Below are positions 49,802 to 62,206 of a stretch of DNA of 64,000 bases, one piece after another. This DNA is from Eimeria necatrix (Eukaryota; Apicomplexa; Conoidasida; Eucoccidiorida; Eimeriidae), in the NCBI RefSeq assembly GCF_000499385.1, contig NW_013652353.1, positions 1 through 64,000 of the forward strand. Reading direction: 5' to 3'. Position 1 is the stretch's first letter. Each line of letters starts with the position of its first letter. Under the pieces are notes generated by a model. It did no database searches, had not been told where the DNA came from, and saw only the letters and a list, made by a program, of their open reading frames with translations. Position numbers and translations under genes: made by a program.

Positions 49802-50581
49802 ATGACGGCAATGGCGGCAGAATCGCGGAGGCTGGCGGTGTGCGCGCAGCTGGTCGCCTGCCTCATTTTATTCCCAACTCTAATAAAGACAGCCGTTGCA
49901 GCCGGCTGGGACCCGTGGACTCCAGAGCCATTAGCACCTGCGTCTCGTCCGGGAGTGGCAGCAGCTGTGCCTCAGAGAGCGAACGCCTGGGGTCCCCCCG
50001 ATTCTGTCGAGACTGGGGACAAGGCGCATCCGCCAGCATTCCAGACGATGACTCCATCAGGAGATGCGAGCTTGTCGTATAATTTGTCTTCTGTTCCTCC
50101 AGCTGGTGTACCTCTGCTTGCAGCTGCGAATAAAAACCAGCACAAGACCCCTTTGGGCTCCTTGAGCAGCCAGCTGCTCACGCTGTCGGACTTGCCGGGG
50201 GAGACGGAGACGGAACAGATGGACATGCGGGTGGGAGTTGAGCAGGGGCCCTGGGCAACTCAAAAAAAGGCAAAAGGCAACTTGCTTCAAGTGTTTCTCA
50301 ATTTTTTTCGGAAGCCCCACCTTTTTAAGATCATTGTCCTAGTGGCAGTCATGTTTGTCACCTTCTTCCTTGTTGGCATATTCGCAAGAATCGCGCAAGT
50401 CATTTTTGGGATCTTTTTGGCCTTAAAGGTTCTGCAGTTGTTCGAGGAGGACGAAGGAGACTTGTTAGGGGCCGCAAACGGAGACACTTTCCGTAAAGAC
50501 CATGCTGCCCCCCAAACTGGACTACATCAGGCAGGTGCCCAGCTCCCATACGCCTATTCTGCTGGGAGTAGCATGGACTAA
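49802..50581 (+). CDS. Small secreted or membrane protein, unknown
   Basis: A single-exon frame of 259 residues. Two ATG codons lie near the start (MTAMAAESRR). Residues about 12-33 (AVCAQLVACLILFPTL, ending TAVAAG) look like a signal peptide. A Pro/Ala-rich, Trp-containing region follows (GWDPWTPEPLAPA). Residues about 170-210 form one or two adjacent membrane helices (IIVLVAVMFVTFFLVGIFA and IAQVIFGIFLALKVLQLF). The tail is acidic and then Gln/Ala-rich. One signal plus a C-terminal membrane segment is common among coccidian secretory-organelle and surface proteins, but nothing here identifies a family. Confidence 0.75.
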   Translation: MTAMAAESRRLAVCAQLVACLILFPTLIKTAVAAGWDPWTPEPLAPASRPGVAAAVPQRANAWGPPDSVETGDKAHPPAFQTMTPSGDASLSYNLSSVPPAGVPLLAAANKNQHKTPLGSLSSQLLTLSDLPGETETEQMDMRVGVEQGPWATQKKAKGNLLQVFLNFFRKPHLFKIIVLVAVMFVTFFLVGIFARIAQVIFGIFLALKVLQLFEEDEGDLLGAANGDTFRKDHAAPQTGLHQAGAQLPYAYSAGSSMD

Positions 50582-52043
50582 AGCAGGTGATCGCCGCAAA
50601 TCATTACCATGTGTATCTGTGTAGGTAGTTGTAGAGTCGCAGGAGCTGTAAATCCTGTTCTTGCAGCTCTGCAAAGTGGCGGCACTACGTGCGGCAGCTA
50701 AGTGCATTTTCAGTTTATGAGCTATGCAAGCCGAGCAGTCAGCAGCTGTTGCATTGGCGGTAAATGCCGCTGCTGTTGGTGCGGCTGTGGTTGGGGAATC
50801 TCTAAATAGTAGCCTGCATGGCAGGATTACATGTTGTCCCTTTTCACAGCAATGGAGGTTGCATCATGTCTCAGAAACTGTCGAACCTCTTTTCACATTA
50901 TTTCGGGCTGACCGGAATGTGTGGTTCTTATATAAATATATGGTTTCTTGGGTAAGCCTGTGACGTACAAACCTACGGTATCGATGCTGCCCATTATTAC
51001 GTATCACCGTGGTGCCCTCTTCAGTCAGTTCTTTGCGTTTCCCCCCGCGCAGTACTGTACGTTGTAGAGAGCAACGAGCAACAGATGCGTGGATACACAA
51101 AGATACTTCCTGAATATGCCTCCTTTCGCCAACGTTGCACTGGCAGTAGGAGTAGCATCACGTGCGTGGCGCACTTAGTAGCTTGGCTCCTACCCAATTT
51201 TTCGTCCACTAGTACAGTGTACAGTACAGTGAACACCGCATGTGTATATTCGGCATCAGATGTGCCGGCTTGTGACTGGCGTCCTGGACTTAGTGGTCCA
51301 AGGGGGGACTTAGAAGCGAATATCTGCTTAAAGAAAACGGCTGCTAGTAGCAAACGGCCGCTAGTAATGTAACTTCAAGGCTCTGGAGGTTGCTTCGGCT
51401 TCTTTTAGAGGTGAGGTGGGGTGTGTGGCTGAAGGCTGAGAGCTCCTTCGAGTTCACACCTGGATCTTTAGACGAAGAAGCAACGTGAAATGGTACTGAT
51501 TTGGGACTAACGAACAAAAAGGCGCGATTTTCACTGCATTATGAGAGAATCGCTTTGCCCTTGGTTGCATTGGCAAGGCTGGCGCCTCCCCAGAGGGGCT
51601 GCCACAGCTCGTGCTGATGGGTTTTGGGAGAACCTTGGAAAGCGTGTTCTCTTGGAAACAGCAAAATTTGTGCTTTGTATTTATTGTTGAAATTTCAGTG
51701 AATAAAGCAAAGTTATGTTTCCGTCCTGGCGGTTTGCCTGGGGTCTCACAGGAGCTGACCTAAACTGCTTCCTTCGTCTGCGTCAAGCGACGCCGTGAAC
51801 TCCATCGTTTAGACAGAGTAGCATCGTTGTTAGGTCTTCACAAGCTCCTCATCAGGCTTTAGCTACCCAGCATTGTGCCTCGCTGGCTTGCGCCCTTGAC
51901 GCAGGCAGTCCATAATGGGTATATTTATGGCGTAGCTTATTCATCACCAAAAATTCTGCTGCCGCCCATATGCATGCATACGTGAATGCATGCATGCGTG
52001 CATAAGTACGCAGAGCCCCGTTTTCATCGCTACTCGCTGACTA
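50582..52043. other. Intergenic
   Basis: No supported gene. Holds the 3' flank of the small membrane protein gene and, at the right end, a TGCATGC-type promoter cluster. Confidence 0.5.
51967..52004. promoter_or_regulatory. TGCATGC-type motif cluster upstream of the lipoyl-domain gene
   Basis: Several overlapping TGCATGC/GCATGCAT elements lie 40-77 bases before the ATG at 52044. This core is a known upstream motif in coccidian promoters and resembles ApiAP2 binding sites. A regulatory role here is inferred only from motif and position. Confidence 0.45.
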
Positions 52044-53407
52044 ATGGCTGCCTTCATTCGGCCTATCTGCCGCCTGGCAGCGTCCCGTAAGGGCCTTCCC
52101 ACTGACGGCCATCACCTAGCGCTGTTGTCGGTTCCATACGCCAGCCTCTGCCGTATCAATTCTCAGCCTACAACGACAAGCACAGCGCTGCTGCTGGTCA
52201 GTAAGTGCATGCAATCCGATTCACAAGGCCAGGAGGAGCCACAAAGCGCCAGCAGTGTCTGCCTGCGGTGGCTTAGCACTGCACCAAATGGAGCCACCGG
52301 CAGCAGTAGTGGCAGACAAGCAAAGGAAGTTGTGCGGGCGCCTGCCCTGGGCGAGTCTACAACTGATGGCACTGTCTTCAAGTGGTTACACGGCGTTGGG
52401 TCCGTGGTGACTCCAGAGGAGGTTCTGTGCGTTCTCGAGACTGGCACAAAATCCGTTAATGTGTCCACCAAAGTAGCAGGAAAAATTGTGAGTATCGCAG
52501 CAGGTGCAGGCAGCAGGGTTGTTGTGGGTAGTGAGCTTGCAGTGATAGAGCCTCTTTCCTCATCTGCTTTAGCAACCGAGGAAATAGCAGCAACAACAGC
52601 GGCAGCAACGCCACAGGCTGATACTGGGGCAGTGATGCCGCATGGGGCTGCTGCATTAGTGGCGGCGGGTGAGGGCTTCAGCCGGCGGACACCAAGCATT
52701 CTGTTTAGGAGTGTCAGGAACAGACTGGAACGCTTGGGACTCATTCCTCACCAGCAGCAGCAACAGCCACAGCAGCAGCAACAGCAGCAGCAGGCTTCAA
52801 AGCCTGAGTGCAGCAGCAACAGCAGCCAGCAACAGCAAAAAATTGCATCCCCAGACTCAGGGAGGGCGGCGCCGCAGCCAACCGTCATCCGGTGAGCTGG
52901 ACCACGTGGACAATAACAGCGCTAGAGGCCAAGGCTGAAGTGTTAGGGTGTATAAGGCTTGCGTGTATGCGTAATATCTGTTCCTCGGTGCACAGATAGG
53001 TCAATGCATGCATATGTGGAAATTTAGATTCTTTTGTTTTGTACACCCACGGCTCAGTTCCTCACGAAAATATGACATGGAAAGCTTTGGCGCCTCCCTT
53101 ATTCACGTATCTTTGCATGTGTAGAAATGTTCATAGTAAGGATCATATTGCCTAATGGATGCATGCATATCATGTGCGTTGTAGATACAGTGGTATCCAC
53201 GACCTTCCCCCTTTCCTGCTACGTCCAGCTCTCAGTGCTGAGGAAATGGAAACCGTGAACGGAGGAGGGCCCGCAAATATTGATGATGCTGTTCGTTCTT
53301 GGACGATGTCTTTGGCATATCATCCTCAGCCACCAGCTATGAAGTGGCCCCACGGCAACAAGGGTTCTAAGAGACCGGAGGGGCCCTTCAAGCGCGCTTC
53401 TGCCTGA
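52044..53407 (+). CDS. Mitochondrial lipoyl-domain-like protein, no acyltransferase domain
   Basis: Two exons, 52044-52891 and 53191-53407, give 354 residues. The N-terminus (MAAFIRPICRLAASRK) is basic and hydrophobic, as in a mitochondrial transit peptide. Residues about 94-170 resemble the lipoyl domain of 2-oxoacid dehydrogenase E2 proteins: VVRAPALGESTTDGTVFKWL, GSVVTPEEVLCVLETG, VAGKIVSIAAGAG and GSELAVIEP. The usual lipoyl site ETDK reads ETGTK here, so the modified lysine is shifted or lost. A polyGln linker follows, then RTPSILFRSVRNRL upstream of it and a short C-terminus with HPQPPAMKWPHGNKG. There is no catalytic acyltransferase domain. It could be a truncated or repurposed E2, or a structural subunit. 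Confidence 0.75.
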
Positions 53408-53424
53408 AGGATTAGGTTGGTGTG

Positions 53425-53482
53425 GGATGCAGAGATGGCATATGCTTGGTGAAGGATGCAGAGATGGCATCTGCTTGGTGAA
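53425..53482. repeat. Tandem duplication of a 29-base unit
   Basis: Two adjacent copies of a unit beginning GGATGCAGAGATGGCAT and ending TGCTTGGTGAA, with one base different. They start 18 bases after the lipoyl-like gene's stop, so within its likely 3' UTR. Confidence 0.92.
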
Positions 53483-55097
53483 GGCGTGGAGTGGCTTGGA
53501 TTGGAGAGCTGAATGTTGCTAAACATTTGGCGACAGCCTGTTTTTGGAGCAAGACTGCAGCGAAAATCAACGAGGAAGATACAGGGCGAAACGAATAATG
53601 AGACAGATGCCTTTATGCGCGCTTCACGGATGCGTGCAGATATTTATACATGTGCATCTCTTATAGGTGCTCCGGCATGCGTATTCAAGCGTATACGCAC
53701 AAAGACGTATTTGGAACGGCTAGTAGCGTTTCGGTGTTACACTGCTACGCTTCATTAAGAAGACACCGTTGACTGGCTCGTATTGTGGGCACAGAAACCG
53801 TTTGTGGGGCGCACAGATCGACTTGATATGGGTTAGGAAGATTTGCTTGTAAGCAAGGGCACTCACAAGCTTGGGGTGCCCAAAAAGCCAAACATCAGGC
53901 CTTCCGGGCCTTCAGAGACAAATATACGCATGAATGTGTGTGTTGTGCTCACTGCCGAGTTGGGCATAGGGCGGTTGCCTTCCTTGCTATTTTCAGGAGG
54001 CCTATGTACAGCATATATCCAACCTTTGCGCAGAGCTGGGTTGGGACTTGTCACAGGGCGGTGAAGTTACATGAACACCAGCATATCAATTGTGTATGGC
54101 GCTTGCGCTTCCCCTGCTTTACTGCGTGTAAGGGTCCTCGCAGCGTCTGCTCATCTTTGGATGCACGCACGGCCAAAGCCTAGTAGGCTGCAGCTTTGCT
54201 CGCTGTGACATTTCGTGGAACGGCACCCAGAGAGTCAGGGTGGTAGAGCCCTGAATGCTTTGGTGCTGCGAGCACAAGGATTTGATGCTGACTGCAGAGC
54301 AGCCGACTTACGAGCGTATGCCTGTGGCGCGCTACACGTTTGTTGTTCGTTCAGCACCGCAGCTGCTTAAGGGCACCCAGTTTGCTTCGTGGCTCCCTGG
54401 TGGCATAGCAAAGTGAGCACTTTATGAGCTAAATGGGTACGAAGAAGCGCTGAAGTACACTCATCTATGTTCGAAGCAGACGACGACACCAAAGTCTTGC
54501 TACCGGCAGTGGCCCTCCGTCTAACTCTCCAGCTGATATCTCCTGCGCGCGCCGCTCGCTTGCATCTTGAGGAATAGGAACACGCCTAGCGTGTTGAGGT
54601 GGAGTTAGCAAGCTAGGTTCAGTGTATGTACCACATAGTTTATGCGCCTGGCGGTAAAGTTAAATTGCCATCAGTGTGGGTCCAGAAGTGGTTCTGCACA
54701 GATTACGGCTTTGTACGCTTGTTTAATACGGGACAGTACCTCGGGGAGGAGCAATGCTCATTAGTGCATGCAGTCCAGTCCTCACATGTTCTGGTCAAGA
54801 TAAATACTCATTTTTTGATGCACAAAGCTTTGTCAACTAGTTGGCTTCGGCGCTGGCCAGACGTTAATGCGTCAAATGGCATGGAGCCGAAAAGCGTGGG
54901 AACTGCATGCAACGGACCTGCATGCCTCTGGTAATAGGGCTAATGTTTTACTGCAGACCATTCATTGAGTACTCAGCAGATCCTGCAAAGACAGCTGCCA
55001 AGTCTACAGGATTGAGTGCATGTGCTTGCTCCTATTTCCAATCAATCCTCGGGTGGAGACAACTACGGACTCATATGGGCTCCACTTGACTTCGCTT
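53483..55097. other. Intergenic between converging genes
   Basis: No supported gene. The lipoyl-like gene and the Cys-rich gene both end toward this stretch. Confidence 0.5.
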
Positions 55098-56582
55098 TTA
55101 CTTCTTCAGATTCACGTACACTCCCTGGGAGTTCGCGAGAGCCATAAAGTCAGAATGCGGCATTTCCTTCACATCGAATTTGGTGGCGTTGGAGGGGACA
55201 ATGGCAAGGCATTCAAATGCATTTATGTTCACTTCTTGGCCCACTTCGACAGGGCTTAGCTGGGAATGCAAAACACAGGAAGAAAGGCAAACTGCATGAG
55301 TACTCATTTAATGAACAGCTACAGCACCCACAGCTGCAGTCACAGAATTGAATGCGCTTTACCAGCAGCAGCGAACAAAATAATGTGCTCAGTGATATAT
55401 TCATTCTCACCTTGCCCTTATTGAACATAACCACCTTAACTTTAGGTGGAGGCTCCGCGACAGCCGCAGGTAGGAGTACTATGGTGCCGCCATGAGCTGA
55501 CAGCTGCTTGAAGAAAGTTGCCCATCCCTCGTAGTATTTGATGCGATCCGCTGGGAACTCACTGGCCATGGACTTCTGCAGCAGCAACAAAAAAAGCAAC
55601 GCTAAAAAGGGAAATGTACACGTGAACCAAGCAAATGCAGGACATGAGCAAACACACGGTCAGCCACTAAATGCGCGTGTGCCGCACACTAAGTACAGTC
55701 CACGTTTACTAAATCATGAGGCAACTTTGGTACACCAGCATGCTGTAGTGGGAGCTCGATGTGTATCTGCTCGTTTTCAACTTTCTTGTCCTGTGCTTCG
55801 TTTAGTTTGTACACTGATATTTCTTGTGTGTTCACCTCGCAGTCTGTTGCATAGATTTCGACGGCAGACTTCTTCTCGAATTTGTAGTCAGCAACTTCCT
55901 TCTCTGGGCAGAGGTAGGCCAATATGCCAGAGCCTGTAAGGGGCGTTTTGCTCCATTGGTTCTTCAGTCTGCCCCCCTCCGCGTCTGTATAGACGAGGTA
56001 GGCACCGAGACCGACAGAAAAGGTGGGATCAGCCACCGGAGGCGGTGGCCCAACACAGGCTTCCTTAGGAGGAGGAGGCAGCCCCGCCGCCTTTCCAGTG
56101 AAGAAGGCTGGGCTGCTCTTTGGGGCTTTCTTGCCTGCAGGTCGCACCTGTCTCCGGGGCTTGGGTTTTGGCTTCGCTGCTGCAGTCCTAGGCCCTGCAG
56201 CTGCGTTGGTTTGGTCCGCCTCAGAAGCAGCAGCAACTTCTCCTTCCCCCTCATCTTCTTCTTGATACTTTTCGGCTGCATCTCCGGCCTCTTCCGCCTC
56301 AGCTCCTTCAGTTGTTGCCTCCTCAGCTGCCTCAGTTTGGGCCTCTTCTCCTGTTACCACTGTCTCCTCTTCATCGACCCCCTTGAGGGACCCCGCTGGG
56401 CGGCAACAGCAGCAACAGCACGGAAAGCAGAAGTAGAAAAAGGGACAAGGCGAGCCCCTCTTGCAGCAGTTGTAGCAGCACCTGCAACAGCAGCAAACGT
56501 CCGCCAGGCAAGGACAGCACCACAAGGTGGTTGCTGTCGGCGCTTTGGGGTTTTCTTCCCTTAAAACTTCTTCTTTAGGCAT
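55098..56582 (-). CDS. Cys-rich, acidic, possibly palmitoylated protein, unknown
   Basis: Three exons in one frame: 56582-55710, 55575-55411 and 55259-55098, giving 399 residues. After MPKEEVLREENPKAP comes a block of about 20 cysteines in some 40 residues (WCCPCLADVCCCCRCC and the following FCFPCCCCCCR). A long Glu/Ala-rich acidic stretch and a Lys/Pro-rich hinge follow. The C-terminal half looks folded: FSVGLGAYLVYTDAEGG, DYKFEKKSAVEIYATDC, IKYYEGWATFFKQL, KVKVVMFNKGK and FECLAIVPSNATKFDV. A dense N-terminal cysteine block with a compact C-terminal domain recalls coccidian inner-membrane-complex proteins held by palmitate. This is a suggestion from layout, not a family match. Confidence 0.75.
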
Positions 56583-58210
56583 TTTCGAAGGGAATGAAAT
56601 ACGAAAAACACAAGCAAAGTCGTATTTCAATAGCAGCAGCCCGGGCGGTCAACGTAGCGGTATCACCCGCAAGGCGAGCACCAGTAGGACACCCAATTCG
56701 GGCAAGAAAGAAAATGCCAACGACTCTTTGGTGCAGAAAAAAGCAAAACAAAAGAGGAGTCGCAAAGCAACATTATAGCCAGCGGCCAGAAACAATGTTT
56801 TGTGTGGGGCCAAGCTAGCGGCGGCCCACGGTCATTCGTCGATGCGCGTAAACACTGAAAGTGCAGTCACAAGCTGATTTGCAATTTTCCTAAATTCTAC
56901 TGCAAACAATTCACACCAAACAATGTTCCTGAATGAAAACTGATAGAAATGAACTCCAAAACACTTGAAACATCCAGATATATGGCCTCAAGCGCCCTCC
57001 AACCAAACCACAGCAACGCCATTGGACTCTGACACACAATCACATGAGCTCCAGAGTCTCCGTCCACTTCATCTCACCAAAAAGAAATAATCGTCCCTAC
57101 TTATGTATTTACGAGCTGTTTGAGAGTCCGACAACAACGTGCCGCGATGCAGAATGCATCGCGGTTGGCCAGTGGCAAACTTGGGAGAACGGCGAGGTTA
57201 CGAATTCGAAACGGAAGATTCCGCACTTTTCAGAGTACACCCGTACTCACCGAAACTCCATTACATCCGTTGCTAATAAATAACTAATGGGCTACACTTG
57301 GTTAAGACGTTGCTACTCCACCACACTTCCTGTTCACGCTTCCACGCCGACTCGAAGCATAGCCCGCATGAAGAGACATTGTGCAGGCAAAAACTAAACT
57401 AGTGTCTCAAGCTCCATAGTCTAGATCGCAAAGTGCCGCATAGTGCTTCGAAGTACTGGCTAAAATAAGTTCCCTCACAACTTTCGCAGTGTCCTGTTGC
57501 GCAGCGAATGGCTTGTAAGTAAGTGCCAGCAAAATGGAAAAGGATATATCTATGAGCATGCAGCCCCGCAATGACGGAGCTAGATCGAAGTAATGGGCTT
57601 CTTAGAGCTGGGGGAAACTTCAAAGGTAACGCTGCCATAGGGGGAACTTAGGAGAGGAGCCGCCTTGTCAGCTCGACATTCCTCAGTACATGTGACCATT
57701 GGTCATCTCTTTGGTGCGAAACCTTGCGGACCAGCTGAAGGAATAGCAGCGGGCCACAAAATCACCACACAAGACTGTTACACGTTCTTGAAGTCTAACG
57801 CCCAGCGAATGGGTCAGACCAGTACGCGTGCTTTTGCCAATCATTGCTCCCAGATCTTATCCATGAATTACATGAAATCAGCTTACACCAATCCCCTGCC
57901 AGATTATCTCTAAAGACGGCATGGTACATATGCTAGCTTACAATCTGCACTGTCTTGGCCTCCCTATAAATCTCGCACTTAGCGACCAATTCAAACCGAA
58001 ACTCCTGAGTTAAGCCACAGCAAATCAACTCGGTCATCTTATTTCCTTGTACCTAATTAGCGGATGCCTGCTTTGCATCCTGGGAGAAGGGCAATCTCTG
58101 CTTTCTTGCTTGTTGTGTGCACTACGCATGAACTTCATGCTTCTGTTCTCATTTCACTTCGGCTGTCTCGACACTGTCGTTCTACATACTCTTGCTCCGC
58201 TTTACAGCTT
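56583..58210. other. Intergenic
   Basis: No supported gene between the start of the Cys-rich gene and the RPA region. Confidence 0.5.
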
Positions 58211-58240
58211 AGCCCCCCCTTCGACCCTGAATAACCCACA

Positions 58241-58548
58241 GAGAATGCCAGCTGGCGCAGTATGTCGACGAACTTTCGGCCTCGCGTGTCTTGGCCGCCT
58301 GCCTCCAGTTTGCACAACCCTTCGGCTGTCACGTCGGCTACATTCATGATTTCCTAACAACATCAAAACCACAGAAGCTGCGCAGCAGCACAAATTAGTG
58401 GAAAACAAGGTCGTGAGTGCGCATGCAATTGCTATCGCAAGCAAACGCAGAAGCGTCGTGACAGTCAAAGGGCTGTGCAACCTGGAGGTAGGCGGCCAAA
58501 AGGTACACATAGAAGAGCGTTCGCCATGCTACGCCAGCTAGCATTCTC
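58241..58548. repeat. Diverged inverted duplication, arms about 100 bases
   Basis: The block at about 58241-58339 reappears, reverse-complemented and diverged, at about 58450-58548. Shared landmarks include GAGAATGC, AGCTGGCG, TTGGCCGCCT, CCTCCAG and TTGCACA in the same order. The spacer is about 110 bases. The structure lies at the 3' end of the RPA large-subunit gene. Confidence 0.75.
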
Positions 58549-61511
58549 TCCGTGTGTTATTCTCAGCAGCCTCGATGACCCTTTGCAACAAAAGGGAGGC
58601 AACGAAGTCCATAGCAGAGAAAGAGGCACCAGCATAGGCAATAACTGGAAAAAATAATAATAGCAGTGCTGCAGGTTCACCTGTCCTTGGTCGCCAAGAG
58701 CTACGCAGTTGAGAGTACCAAAGGCATCAATCAATTTCAGATTTAGCATCCACCTGCATATGGTCATCAACAGCGCAAACTTATGCGCTGATCGAAGGAA
58801 AGAAAACAAAATACATCAAACACTGCCTTCTGAAGGGCTCTTGCAGCTGCTATCTTAGCACGCCTGCTAATGCTGCGGTCGTCCCATCTTTACAGCTGCT
58901 TTCACTTTCATGCATGTTTCCTTGCATTCACGCCCAAATGCGCCTTAGCGCTGAAGTCTGGTTCTCCTTCACTTGCAAACAAGGCCAAGCCATTAGCAGC
59001 CTGGACACGAGCAGATACTGCAGCCGAACGAAGCACCAGATGAGAAACAATACAAGGAACCAAAGTCATGCAAAACCTTACCGAGGCTGGGGTATGACTG
59101 CCTTGCGACAGTTGGTGCACTTGTAGGTCGCTGCGACGGTAGCGGTAGGTAGCTCCTTTTGAACCTTTCGTTTGCACTCAGGGCAAGCACTAAAAAGAGC
59201 ACGAAAAACAAGAAGACAGGCAACCACATATACAAACTTAAATCCTCACGTGCACAGCACACAAGGGATTCCATTCGTACAATACATTTACTGACTAATC
59301 TTGGGTCAGGCCTGTGCTGCTTCGGTAAGACCAGCATCAGCCGCCAGAATTCACCCATTATTTGCTTCGTTTGGTGATAATGCGCTGGGGGAAGCAACAA
59401 TAAACCTTGAGAGCTAAACCGTGAATCGTGGAGACTCAGTCCCTTAAACGTCACCCCTAAACTTGAGCTCTACAAAATTCAGAATGTACACCCACAACCA
59501 AATGAGTTTCCCTCCCCTCAGGTCGAAGACACTCGCAGACGTGACGAACGTTTTTGATGTCCCCAAATCTTCCGTTTCTAATTCTTTTGCAGCATTTCCA
59601 ATTTCCAGAAGAGTCTGTCCAGAGACAGGTAGCTACGCAAAATGCTCATGCATGGGAACACTTGTCTATCCTAACGTAGATTGACATATATCCTCGGAAA
59701 CTGTATACGCATGTTACTGTGGTTGTATGCATGCATTTATTATTACACATTATGCATGCTACAAATCCATATATGCATCGGCTCAAACATGTGTGGACCT
59801 GTACGCAGTTGTAAGCACTTGAGCGTACACAAACACACACGCACTCCTTGCCGGCAAGCCATGCCAAATCGTGCCACCCTCACTGCCTAAGCTGAGATGC
59901 TAATCACCTGCGGGCCAAGGGCTCTATTGCATTTACTAAGGTGGTGCAACGCAGCAATCTTCCCACTTGTGCGCCACCACTGCCGTTCTCCTTCCAGTGC
60001 CTCCCTTTGAACCCCAGAGGCAGCTGCGAGCTCTCCGTCTGCAAAGTCTTCGCCCACTTTAGCTGGCTGCGTGTGAAACCAAGTCATATTCATCTGTGAA
60101 GACGACGCCAGGCAATACTGCCCTGCGTATTCGCTCACCTTCGCTCCTGCGATGAGAACAACGGTAGGCCCCCAATCACACACATTGTCCATCCACTTAG
60201 CGATGCAGCTTGCTTATCGGCATCGGAAAAACGAACGCATGCACTACAGACTGCTTAACTCCCACGTTCTTACCCTTGATTGCTGCTAGCGGTGTGTTCG
60301 TCAGGGCGACCTGTGAGAGCTGCAAGGCTTGCGGACCAAAAAGCGAAAGGGATACGAAAACTCCAGATGAGTCCACTAGGGTCAAGTCCCGTCTGACGAG
60401 TTCTTGGTTCTTTACCTTTTCAAACACACAGAAAGGTGCAAGTTATACATGCATCAAGTTGGGTGCAAGCTAGGGGCAAAAGCCTGATTGCCCACTCTGA
60501 GACTTCAAACCGCTCCCCTTTACATGCTATGTATCATACAGGTAATCTGCTTAACACACCCTGGAAAGGATGGTTTGGGGCTCCTTGGCCTCTACAACAA
60601 AGACAAGTACGTCCACGACGGTTCCTGCAGATTGATTCGACAGGTCTGCTAGTAGAACTCGGTCAAATCTGCGTCACGGGGAGACACGCAGTAAGAACAG
60701 TGGTACAGAAGTCCAATGTGGCGGACAAAAAGCAGTAAACGCACACAAGACAAACCAGGGGGGAAATATGAGGCGAGGATGTTCAGAAATGAATGAGCTT
60801 TAATACACAGCAGCTTCAGGAATTGAACATATTCGCGAAATTGCCCCCATGCGTGGAAAAATCAGGCCGAAATCGAATTGTCCTTTCCCCGAAAATAAAC
60901 AGCTCACACCTGCAATTAAACAGGGAAAGCCGCTTACTTTTGAAATGGAATAGAAAGATCGTCATCTGCTTCTTCTATCACCGCAGAGGAATCAAATTTG
61001 ATTTGTACCTCATGGGTTAAGGAAGTATGCAGTCTGCACGGGCAGCAATTCACATAGATCACTAAATTCTGAACCCTAGACACGCAAACAAAAGCGTCCA
61101 AGCAGCACAGAAACAGTAAGTGATGGGCTGTGGGACACGACCATAGAGTTCAAAGGCAGCCACCTGCTGGCCCGCTGCAGAGATCCTCCGCTAAAGGTGT
61201 AGACACGGCCCCTGTGCAGTCGTGGGTACCACGTCACCGCAGCACGGCCAAAAAACGTCGCTCGGATTTCCGTGGCCTGAAAAAAGAAGCGCTCAAGAAG
61301 CTTTTCATCACTACACTAGTGAGCCAATAGCTGGCTGCCCAAAGAGCTAACGCGAGTGTAGGCGTGACGCGAAAATAAATACTTTTTGTGGCAAGCTTGG
61401 AAGTCACATAACACGGGAAAAGAAGGGTATGTTCAGACCTGTGCGTCTATGAGGTGCACTGTGAAGAGACTGCTTTCCCCCTTGGCGTTTGCGAAACCCT
61501 TAACGTCACTC
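58540..61511 (-). CDS. RPA1: Replication protein A large subunit (RPA1/RPA70), both ends uncertain
   Basis: Phase-compatible exons: 61511-61439, 61276-61164, 61033-60938, 60668-60560, 60415-60274, 60146-59908, 59614-59496, 59189-59082, about 58753-58682, and a last one from about 58652 whose junction does not close. DNA-binding fold A: FANAKGESSLFTVHLIDAQ, TEIRATFFGRAAVTWYPRL, LTHEVQIKFDSSAV. Fold B: FDRVLLADLSNQSAGTVVDV, VRRDLTLVDSSGVFVSLSLF, AAIKGAKVSEYAGQYCLASS. Fold C carries the zinc ribbon WFACPECKRKV...YKCTNCRKAV, then NLKLIDAFGTLNCVALGDQG. RPA1 binds single-stranded DNA in replication and repair. No N-terminal protein-interaction fold was found upstream; a frame at about 61,988-62,206 could be an N-terminal exon but does not join in phase. 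The last junction may reflect a frameshift or an unusual splice site. Confidence 0.87.
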
Positions 61512-62206
61512 CTATACAGCGAACAGAACGCATCCCCAAAGCCCGTTTTATTAGTAAACACCAACACGCTTCTCGGGGAGTACTTTGCACAGCATGCACA
61601 AAAAATGGCTGTGGTCCACCGCGTTCACGCAATGAACGCACTTGTAAGAAATACGAGCTAACAGCTCCCAATGATGAGAGTATAGGTGCAGGTCACGGAT
61701 TGTTGTACGTACGCCTCGTTGCACCTTTGCCACGGGGCCCATGCGACTACGGGCATAGACAGTTAAAAAATTTGGTTCCTTCTCTGCATGCAAAAACACA
61801 CCAAGCAAGAAGGAACAAGCCATGTATAAATGAATCACGTGTACAACAATTGATTGTAAATCTGTTCAAGCTGGGAGTTCTGTCGTTACCCGTTAGACCT
61901 TGCTTTCATGAGCATCAGTTCTGCCAAAGAGAAAACACTCAGTCAGCCGGTGTTCAAAAATGTTGTTTTTACCACTCATACATGGTGTTACGCACGTTGT
62001 TCTCCACTCTCGCCCCTCAATTTCACGCGTTTACTCCCTGATGCTGCTCGTAGCTTTGTATCTGTTGGCCCATTTGTAGAAGTTATCGTGCGTTTTGCAT
62101 TCAGAGTTTCCTTGCTGTCTGCTTCGGTGGTGTAGAGTGAATGCACGACAAGCAAACCACCCTGTCTATTCCATCGACCGGGCAGCAATTCCACATCCGC
62201 CACCAC

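Noticed and set aside
61551..61838. Minus frame with CVHC and CMLC pairs, zinc-finger-like
   Set aside because: Falls between RPA exons, no consistent splice borders, and the spacing matches no known finger.
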